Shown piece by piece: positions 59,501 through 64,000 of a stretch of 64,000 bases of DNA. The notes beneath the pieces were generated by a model. That model saw nothing but the letters and a program-made list of their open reading frames with translations, searched no databases and was not told the DNA's origin. The stretch lies in the NCBI GenBank assembly GCA_026874595.1, contig CM049306.1:105411142-105475141 (forward strand), read 5' to 3'. The position numbers and the translations under genes were made by a program. This DNA is from Sipunculus nudus (taxonomy: Eukaryota; Annelida; Sipuncula; Golfingiida; Sipunculidae). Position 1 is the first letter of the stretch. Every line of letters starts with the position of its first letter.

Positions 59501-62500
59501 CACCATGACCTAATTTCAATTTCCAATGAGATTTCACCAGAGCCTCTAAGGATATTTGTTAAAGGTCAGAGGTTACAATTTTTTCCCTGTTAATGGTTGA
59601 CAACCACTCAGCTGCTGGCTACATGGACATCACTGTAATAGCTGATGACTTGCAGTCAACCTTGGGAGTATTTGATGTCAGGAGGTTTTATCAGTGACCT
59701 TCTGTAGCAAGAACAAGTTTAAATCTACTTCACCTTCATCTCCACTTCTGATGCCGCTGCAAAGTAATATTTCTTGCCCTCCATCTTTGAGTGGACGAGT
59801 TTGAATGCCCATTGTGCTTCACTGGATGGTATATCTGCTGCCCTCATAAGTCTGAAAATGAAACTACTAATCATGTCATCCTGCAGTCACCAACCGTATC
59901 TATTGTCTTTATCTAGCTGTCATTCTATCATTAATGTTGTTTTAAGTATAAACAAGTATAAACAAGTATAAACAAGTATAAACAAGTGGCCCATTTTAAA
60001 ATTACACAGATCAAAAAGGCCGATATATAAAATTTTAAGATGACAAAATGTTGCCAAGGTATTTTTAAGACAAAGTCTGATAGTAAGATAACACCACCTA
60101 TTCTTACTGCACTTTTCTTTAAAAGTTGAAGAACTAAGTCCAACTGTTAGATTACAACGCCTATTCTTACTGTATTTTTCTTTAGAAGTTTTAGAGTCCA
60201 ACAGTTAGACTACACAACCTATTCTTATTGCACTTTTCTTTAGAAGTTTTAAACCTAAGTCCAACCGTAACATTGGGTATCTTTGGTGGTATGAACTTTA
60301 ATTAAACAAATGACCACCTCTGCCTTATGGTGACTAACCTGTTGTAGCCACAGAGTGTGGTGACTTACCTGATGTAGCCATAGAGTATGGCGACTTACCT
60401 GTTGTAGCTATAGAGTGTGGTGACTTACCTGTTGTAGACATGGAGTGTGGTGAGTTACCTGTTGTAGCCACAGAGTGTGGTGACTTACCTGTTGTAGCCA
60501 TAGAGTGTGAAGGCTCCCTGGGGAGACCTCGAGCTCTCGTTTTTGTAGACATACACACAGCCGTCTTTCACAACCACATATTTCTGAAACCCTGGAAGCA
60601 AAATATGTCATATTATCATACTGCTTTCATTCATCCTATATAAATAATTATATGAAACATGTACATCAATATCTAACTTTCACCCCTACAAATTATCTAT
60701 GTATGTAAGCTGGTCACATGACAAATGGTTCTAGAACCCTGCAATGTATCAAAGTGGGACCAGATGAAAATGCATGTCATGACAATTGTGAGACATTTGG
60801 CCATACATTTAATTTATTTCATTAAATATTTAGTTAATTATTCCTGAAATTCAATTAAGAGTTTTCAAATTTAAATATAACTAGAATACAGGTAGTCGAC
60901 AAGCGACTACGTGTATCCGCCAAAATCAGAGAAGGACGGGTGAAGTGAGGCATGGATTGAGTGGCAAGGGGATATAGAGTTACATGTGTTAAATATTAGA
61001 ATGGATCTCTGCCACATAAACATGATTGAAGGTGGTGCCACCTGTTATTTGAACGAGAAACTATCCAAGATATATACACATGCAAAATTTCATGTGGAAA
61101 AGTCAAACTACTGCAGAGATATGAGTGATTTTATCCCACAGCAGACAAACAGATGGACGCTGTGCAAAAATGGCTGCAGGTGGTGCCACCTTTTTTGTGT
61201 ATGTTATAAAGCTATCCAAGGGCTACATTTGTGTAAAAAAATTTCCTGATTGGTTGAATGAGTCCGGAGATATAAGCATGGATGTCTATAGCGTGAACTT
61301 GAATGTAGGTGGCGCCACCTGTCATAAAATCAAGAAAGCTATGCAGGATGTATAAGCATGCTGAATTTCAGGTAATTTGGTCAAACCACTGCAGAGATAT
61401 GAGTGATTTTAACCAAAGGCAGACAAACAGATGGAAGCTGTGCAAAAATGGCTGCAGGTAGCGCCACCTATTTTGTGTATGTTATAAAGCTATCCAAGGG
61501 CTACATTTGTGTAAATTTTTTTTCCTGATTGGTCAAACGGTTCCGGAGATATGAGCTTGGATGTCTGCAGTGTTAACGTGAATGTAGGTGGCGCCTTCTG
61601 TCATAAAATCAAGAAAGCTATCTAGGATGTGTACGCATGCCAAATTTTAGGTGAATTAGTCAAACCACTGCAGAGATATGAGTGATTTTAACCCCAGGCA
61701 GATGAACAAATGGACATTGTGCAAACATGGTTGCAGGTGGCGCCACCTTTTGTTGTGTATGTTATAAAGCTATCCCTGGGCTAAATTTGTGTAAAATTTG
61801 TTTCCGGATCTGTCAAACGGTTCCCGAGATACATGGGTTTATGTGTGGAGCGTTAACATGAATGTAGGTGGCGCCACCTGTCATAAAATCAAAAAAGCTA
61901 TCTAGGATGTATATGCATGCCGATTTTTAGGTGAATTAGTCAAACCACTGCAGAGATACGAGTGATTTTAACCCCAGGCAGATGAACAAATGGACACTGT
62001 GCAAACATGGTTGCAGGTGGCGCCACCTTTTGTTGTGTATGTTATAAAGCTATCCTAGGGCTACATTTGTGTAAAATTTGTTTCCGGATCAGTCAAATGG
62101 TTCCCGAGATATATGGGTTTATGTGTGGAGCGTTAACGTGAATGTAGGTGGCGCCACCTGTCATAAAATCGAGAAAGCTATCTAGGATGTAAATGCATGC
62201 TGAATTTTAGATGAATTAGTCAAACCACTGCAGAGATATGAGTGATTTTAACCCCAGGCAGATAAACAGATGGACACTGTGCAAACATGGTTGCAGGTGG
62301 CGCCACCTTTTGTTGTGTATGTTATAAAGCTATCCCAGGGCTACATTTGTGTAAAAAATTTTTCCAGATCGGTCAAACGGTTCCTGAGATATATGGGTTT
62401 ATGTGTTGAAACAGACGCACAAACGGACGCTGGGCAGAGACAAAAGGTCAGAGGTCAAGGTCACTTGGTTAGGCACCAGTTCACATGTGACCGGATAATT

Positions 62501-62767
62501 TGTGTAAGTTTCAGAAAAATCTGTCCAGTAGTCTCAGAGGAGTTCTCCGGAAACGAACGCCGCGGCAATTAAATGAAACATTGTGGAAAAACAAGATTTT
62601 GAATGGGTCTATAGATATTGATAACTGCCAACTGAAATAACGGCATGAAAACTTACATGACAATAGACTACCAGCTTTCTTCATTATGCCCTTGACCAAT
62701 GAATTATTACTCCGCTTCCTCAGCCATCCACAATGTTTACAAGAATCTCGTATCAAATCCTGACACC
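37286..62767 (-). CDS. SH3BP2: SH3BP2-like PH/SH2 adaptor (N-terminus beyond window)
   Basis: Thirteen minus-strand exons join in phase into 371 residues plus TAA: 62657-62767, 60489-60591, 59734-59851, 58289-58344, 56810-56949, 53063-53185, 48481-48575, 48057-48100, 40598-40619, 39994-40052, 38969-39032, 37994-38047 and 37286-37414. A PH domain (about residues 13-118) includes CGWLRKRS, WFQKYVVV and SPQGAFTLYGYNRLMRAA, which closely follows vertebrate 3BP2. Then come a tankyrase-like RLSGDGQE, tyrosines (EEYDTIEEKIYDE, DPYCDV), a proline-rich linker (PKPP, PVLP, PQPP) and a C-terminal SH2 domain with FLVRDG. In vertebrates 3BP2 links receptors to Syk, Src, Vav and PLC-gamma and is degraded through tankyrase. 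At least 371 residues compares with 561 in human; the linker is shorter. Only a short N-terminus should be missing. Confidence 0.92.
37415..38968 (-). other. Introns flanking the SH2 exon 37994-38047
   Basis: These are AT-rich introns without repeats or exons that I can recognise. The short frames at 37884-38087 and 38366-38560 are not gene-like apart from the known exon. Confidence 0.6.
37994..38047 (-). CDS. SH3BP2: SH3BP2-like exon: SH2 central strands
   Basis: It encodes TLVLYIQGNIKKYRITQQ, strands C and D of the SH2 sheet; KKYRI matches the RNYRI of vertebrate 3BP2. It is bounded by TATTTCAG and GTATGT, phase 0 at both ends. Confidence 0.9.
38969..39032 (-). CDS. SH3BP2: SH3BP2-like exon: SH2 FLVR strand
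   Basis: It encodes ALRKIGQDGVFLVRDGEGDS plus K. The Arg of FLVR is the phosphotyrosine-binding residue and is intact. It is bounded by CCTTTCAG and GTCAGT. Confidence 0.9.
39049..39122. repeat. 25-bp tandem repeat, three units, beside an acceptor
   Basis: The unit AACCAATGTGAATGCTTTTGG occurs three times with a 25-bp period, starting about 17 bp from the acceptor of exon 38969-39032. It overlaps the likely branch-point zone of that intron. Confidence 0.85.
39218..39815. mobile_element. Small inverted-repeat element with internal 149-bp duplication
   Basis: TACTGTGGTTGGC at 39231 and GGCAACCACAGTA near 39813 form terminal inverted repeats. The inner text is rich in TTCGCG/CGCGAA words (GAAATTTCGCGAT, CCCTCGCGAAC). 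A ~149-bp unit containing the left end is repeated in tandem at 39218 and 39367. Such TACTGTGG-ended elements are common as MITEs in molluscs and relatives. No transposase is present. Confidence 0.7.
39994..40052 (-). CDS. SH3BP2: SH3BP2-like exon: start of SH2 domain
   Basis: It encodes TPEYYDAAYWSGFDKEQAS plus two bases. YW-SGFDKEQA corresponds to the W-F-x-G-x-x-x-R-x-x-A opening of SH2 domains. It is bounded by TTATTCAG and GTAAGT. Confidence 0.85.
40598..40619 (-). CDS. SH3BP2: SH3BP2-like 22-bp microexon
   Basis: It encodes PLEAMPG with one leading base that completes a Pro codon. The phase fits both neighbours and the borders are CTTTACAG and GTGGGT, the latter a weak donor. Skipping it would shift the frame, so it should be constitutive if real. 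Confidence 0.6.
41533..41588. repeat. (AT)n microsatellite, ~55 bp
   Basis: This is an uninterrupted alternating AT run, preceded by TATATAGA variants. Confidence 0.95.
42591..43154. mobile_element. GC-rich element with perfect 17-bp terminal inverted repeats
   Basis: AAGCCTCGGTCACAACC at 42591-42607 is matched exactly in reverse complement at 43138-43154. The interior is far richer in GC and CpG than the AT-rich intron around it. The right end is duplicated in tandem with a 76-bp period, the inner copy (from 43062) having one change in the inverted repeat. There is no coding capacity. It is best described as a MITE; the target-site duplication is unclear. Confidence 0.85.
44139..44350 (-). 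mobile_element. Truncated copy of the hairpin-ended element
   Basis: CTATAGCTCAGATGACTTTC followed by AGTCAGTTGAGC at about 44315-44346 is the diverged reverse complement of the terminal hairpin found at 17731. GGCGGACAAAGGG lies where the GTCCGTC-rich segment should be. Only the hairpin end is present. Confidence 0.6.
45420..46315. repeat. 51-bp minisatellite, about 18 units
   Basis: The unit contains TTGCAGACAATCATAGGAAA, then TCACTGAATGAGTGGGGTGG, then CTGCAGAAAAA. Many neighbours alternate between ATAAGAAATCACTGAATGAG and ATAGGAAATCACTGAAAGAG, giving a 102-bp higher-order dimer. Because 51 is a multiple of 3, the minus strand stays open for 158 codons (45879-46355) as a 17-residue repeat; this is most likely a by-product. 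Confidence 0.95.
47330..47700 (+). repeat. Truncated dispersed repeat (GTGACCTC...CATTACTTTATCCCC type)
   Basis: It contains CATGACCTTAGACTTTGTGA, a GTAGGTGAGCCATGTG string, an ACAGACAGACACAC stretch, and ends CATTACTTTATCCCCTCC. This text resembles a dispersed repeat common in mollusc genomes. A relative lies at 58830-59200. Confidence 0.55.
48057..48100 (-). CDS. SH3BP2: SH3BP2-like exon: short linker
   Basis: It encodes AVPQPPSDKKSHTL plus two bases, bounded by TTTCCAG and GTAAGT. The following intron is about 7.4 kb. Confidence 0.8.
48481..48575 (-). CDS. SH3BP2: SH3BP2-like exon: proline-rich linker
   Basis: It encodes KSPDLISELNQRNPKPPVLK and PVLPGAKPVL, with PKPP and PVLP motifs that could bind SH3 domains. 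Its acceptor lies about 65 bp from the start of the repeat element at 48641. Confidence 0.85.
48641..50945 (+). mobile_element. Hairpin-ended element with 280-bp internal repeats, copy 1
   Basis: The start has a perfect stem-loop GTAGTCG-ACAAG-CGACTAC (48653-48671) followed by GTATCCGCC. The end has a long stem-loop with arms GTATCCGC (50913) and GCGGATAC (ending 50942) around CTCTG. GTATCCGCC plus CAGAG text at the start and its inverse at the end make an ~18-bp imperfect inverted repeat. The body is a 280-bp dimer repeated about five times, each dimer with two GGTGGCGCCACC cores spaced 149 and 131 bp (for example 49346, 49495, 49626). No protein is encoded. It lies in an SH3BP2-like intron, about 65 bp from an exon. 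Confidence 0.85.
51120..52730 (+). repeat. ~330-bp tandem array, about four to five units
   Basis: Units share TATTCAAGGTCAAGGCCACT, ATATGAAAGAAATCTGTCC, CACAGTACTGTCAAGTGGCA and then the core GGTGGCGCCACC or a variant (exact at 51980), followed by GAGATATTTAAGAATTTG. Successive copies start near 51140, 51460, 51790 and 52125; the last is degenerate and ends near a GCGGCAGCAGCGGGACCGAC stretch. Confidence 0.85.
53063..53185 (-). CDS. SH3BP2: SH3BP2-like exon: acidic and proline-rich linker
   Basis: It encodes EDPYCDVKEPPDDNPPDHQ and then a TPRPRPLPSP string. The acidic DPYCDV is a candidate phosphotyrosine site. It is bounded by ATCTACAG and GTATGA. Confidence 0.85.
53239..55117 (-). mobile_element. 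Solo 1.9-kb hairpin-ended element
   Basis: On the minus strand it begins TTAGCTCAGCTGACT, short loop, AGTCATCTGAGCTA, then GTCCGTC-rich text and CAACAGGGCAC. It ends TCAGCTGAGCGCCGTGACCC then CCCTTGTT. These are the same ends as the copies in the 17731-24505 array, but the interior differs. A poly-G run of 19 (54273-54291) interrupts it. No protein is encoded. Confidence 0.75.
55900..56400. other. CpG-richer island within an SH3BP2-like intron
   Basis: This stretch has more GC and CpG than the intron around it (for example GCGCTTCAAGCGCTG, CATCGACCGATTCG, CACCGGCCGGGC). A 66-residue plus frame at 56032-56232 has no domain. It could be an internal promoter or a transposed segment. Confidence 0.35.
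56488..56662. mobile_element. Small ACAGT...ACTGT inverted-repeat element
   Basis: It starts ACAGTCAAACCTCC and ends AAGGTTCCACTGTAC, an imperfect terminal inverted repeat. The interior has CCACCTCA and GACCACTT strings typical of a MITE type found widely in animals. Its length is about 175 bp. Confidence 0.6.
56810..56949 (-). CDS. SH3BP2: SH3BP2-like exon: tankyrase-like motif and tyrosine cluster
   Basis: It encodes 46 residues. RLSGDGQE (56889-56912) fits the tankyrase-binding pattern R-x-x-G-D-G. It is followed by EEYDTIEEKIYDECD, acidic tyrosine sites suited to SH2 docking. It is bounded by TTTCTAG and GTATGA. Confidence 0.85.
56950..58288 (-). other. SH3BP2-like intron
   Basis: No extra exon is seen. 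A C-rich tract (57852-57880, TCCCCC-type) is the main feature. Confidence 0.55.
58289..58344 (-). CDS. SH3BP2: SH3BP2-like exon: PH C-terminal helix
   Basis: It encodes SWMQAMKDEMMEANRDVM. The Trp is the near-invariant tryptophan of the PH C-terminal helix. It is bounded by TTCCAG and GTAAGT. Confidence 0.88.
58830..59200 (+). repeat. Truncated dispersed repeat related to 47330-47700
   Basis: It carries GACCATGGCCTTTGACCATG, GGTATTTCCCTATTGGTAGG and GTGACCTTGACCTTTGATCT, the same kind of text as 47330-47700, in two or three diverged units. The plus frame at 59177-59455 that follows has no recognised domain. Confidence 0.5.
59734..59851 (-). CDS. SH3BP2: SH3BP2-like exon: PH domain, second half
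   Basis: It encodes LMRAADIPSSEAQWAFKLVH through KKYYFAAASEVEMK, the later PH strands. It ends at a GTGAAG donor, weaker than its neighbours. Confidence 0.88.
59943..60260. repeat. Two short tandem repeats in an SH3BP2-like intron
   Basis: A 10-bp unit TAAACAAGTA is repeated about four times at 59943-59985. A ~68-bp unit with CCTATTCTTACTGCACTTTT and CTTTAGAAGTT is repeated three times at 60090-60255. Confidence 0.8.
60331..60510 (-). repeat. 30-bp minisatellite carrying six tandem 5' splice sites
   Basis: Six exact-length 30-bp units run from 60331 to 60510. The last (60481-60510) contains the true end of exon 60489-60591. On the minus strand each unit reads ACACTCTATGGCTACAACAG and then a donor. 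In order from the exon these are GTAAGT, GTAACT, GTAAGT, GTAAGT, GTAAGT and GTTAGT. Only the first keeps the frame open, because reading past it meets TAA at once. Confidence 0.95.
60489..60591 (-). CDS. SH3BP2: SH3BP2-like exon: PH domain core
   Basis: It encodes WFQKYVVVKDGCVYVYK followed by SPQGAFTLYGYN. The acceptor GCTTCCAG (before 60591) is preferred over an inner TTTCAG, because only the outer one completes the split Trp codon and avoids a TAA. The exon ends AACAG before GTAAGT, and this boundary is the first unit of a six-unit 30-bp repeat. Confidence 0.88.
60881..62575 (+). mobile_element. Hairpin-ended element with 280-bp internal repeats, copy 2
   Basis: It has the same start as copy 1 (CTAGAATAC, then the GTAGTCG-ACAAG-CGACTAC stem-loop at 60892-60910, then GTATCCGCC) and the same orientation. 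The body again repeats at 280 bp (cores at 61736, 61867, 62016, 62147, 62296). It reaches the AGTTCTCCGGAAACGAACGC segment but lacks the 3' stem-loop of copy 1. It ends about 80 bp from exon 62657-62767. Confidence 0.8.
62657..62767 (-). CDS. SH3BP2: SH3BP2-like exon: start of PH domain
   Basis: It encodes 36 residues from CQDLIRDSCKHCGWLRKR to KKAGSLLS. It starts after TATTTCAG with two bases of a split codon and ends T before GTAAGT. The GWLRKR string is the usual first PH strand. Its donor lies about 85 bp from the end of the repeat element at 60881-62575. Confidence 0.85.
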
Positions 62768-63439
62768 CTGAAATAGACATTCAGGAATATATAATAACAA
62801 AACACAATCTGCAAATACATTTGGAATATTAAATCTGCTGCTATTTTATTACATTTAATCAAGCATGTAAAACATGTATTATATATGAATGAAATAAAAA
62901 CCCAAAGTATACTGTTCTGACTAAATAGATTATCTTCCAGTCTGTATTTTCTTTATGTAATCCTGACCTAACTTAAAGGATGCTATTAGACACTGTATTG
63001 AAGAATCTCTTTGCCAAATTCCAAAATAAACCAGTGGATATACATTAGACAAGCTTGAAGATGTACAATAGGTGATCCAAATGAAATAGAGGATCCTACT
63101 TTTAAATTTCTTAATCAGTGAAGGTAACAGTGACATTATGTAACATTATGTAACACTGGGTAGACGATGGGCCATGATGGTGTTCCCTGATAGTCTCCTT
63201 GTACACAGGTGTGTGCATAATAGTTAAATAGTTTTGATTTTGATGTATGGTATCTTTTTTTTCAAGATATAAGTAATGTTTGAGTGCATATCAAATTTGT
63301 TTTACTTAAGGCAGTGTGTATGCAAACTTGTTCAGTCAGTTGGCATTGAATTAATTTTACCTGATCAAATAAAATTTTCCAATCAATTGTGTGGGTTTAG
63401 TACAATGTAACATGGGCAAATGCAAGTGGTCACTGTTAT
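62768..63439 (-). other. SH3BP2-like upstream intron, near part
   Basis: It is AT-rich. No exon for the missing N-terminus could be recognised, so this is taken as intron. Confidence 0.5.
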
Positions 63440-64000
63440 ATACAAAAACTAGATGTGTCTGCCTGGAGCAATTTAGAAACATTTGTTAAAGTTTGTAAAA
63501 TTGTCTATGTTCAGGAGCTGTTCAGAGGCATTGGGGAGAAAGTCCGTACATGTGAATTTATCATGAAAATTTCTATTTTTCATGAAATTTCTTTGTTCAG
63601 GAGCTGTCAAACGGTCAAAAGAATGTCAACAGGACAAAATGTGAACTCGATCTGTAAGTGGTCATTATGCACCCACACACCACAAATCAGGCCAATATCC
63701 ACAGGCATTGGGAAAAAAGTCTGTACATGTGCACTTATCATGAAAATTTCTATTTTTCATGAAATTGTCTATGTTCAGGAGCTGTCATACAGTCAAAAGT
63801 AGGTCAACTGAGATAAAAATGCATCTCAATTTGTAAGTCGTCGTTATACAGCCATATACCAAAAATCAGTTCAATATCTGTAAGCATTGCTAAAAAAAGT
63901 CTGCACATGTGCTTTTATGTGCTATTTTTCCTGAAATTTTTTATGCTCAGAAGCCTCATCCAGTCAAAAAACACAAGTCACTCTGTGCCCACACACCAAA
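63440..64000 (+). repeat. ~193-bp tandem repeat running off the right edge
   Basis: Two to three units share AGTCCGTACATGTGAATTTA, ATCATGAAAATTTCTATTTT, TCATGAAATTT and TGTTCAGGAGCTGTC. An ATGAAAATTTC...GAAATTTCTT stretch in each unit is partly palindromic. The 115-residue frame at 63455-63802 is a product of the repeat. Confidence 0.75.

Noticed and set aside
60584-60591. Inner TTTCAG acceptor for the PH core exon
   Set aside because: Using it would join T to AA and create a stop. The outer GCTTCCAG acceptor restores Trp and the expected PH sequence WFQKYVVV.

Overview
The window is eukaryotic, AT-rich, intron-rich animal DNA with three protein genes embedded in abundant repeats. The protein matches (V-ATPase subunit B, cyclin J, SH3BP2-type PH/SH2 adaptor), the GT-AG introns and the style of the repeats (short-monomer arrays, hairpin-ended elements, small inverted-repeat elements) suggest a marine lophotrochozoan such as a mollusc, brachiopod or annelid. 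I cannot name the species. No tRNA, rRNA, CRISPR array or prokaryotic operon was seen.

Layout. (1) 115-11078, minus strand: the first three coding exons of V-ATPase subunit B; the rest of the gene lies beyond the left edge. Its start region carries two TFEB/MITF-like boxes. (2) 11079-13983: the spacer between this gene and cyclin J, which diverge head to head. It holds a direct repeat, poly-C runs, a CpG-richer segment and a CRE palindrome. (3) 15258-25805, plus strand: a complete cyclin J gene in five coding exons (276 residues). Its third coding intron is swollen by a 6.8-kb head-to-tail array of a hairpin-ended repeat. (4) 28150-33600: several blocks of the same repeat superfamily, including a ~2.2-kb arm that is the inverted copy of 895-3066. 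(5) 33600-37285: AT-rich intergenic DNA with long (AT)n runs. (6) 37286-62767, minus strand: thirteen coding exons (371 residues) of an SH3BP2-like adaptor, with its N-terminus beyond the right edge. Its introns hold most of the remaining repeats: small inverted-repeat elements, a 51-bp minisatellite, two related ~2-kb hairpin elements, a ~330-bp tandem array and a solo hairpin element.

The three genes are not an operon and need not work together. The most interesting structures are in the repeats. About two dozen exact copies of the palindrome GGTGGCGCCACC sit in the same position of a shared ~80-bp monomer across arrays that otherwise look unrelated. A 30-bp minisatellite has multiplied the 5' splice site of an SH3BP2 PH exon six times. 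The SH3BP2-like protein also keeps a tankyrase-type motif (RLSGDGQE). All coordinates and repeat counts were read by eye and splice sites were checked for phase by hand; none was confirmed by alignment or RNA data.
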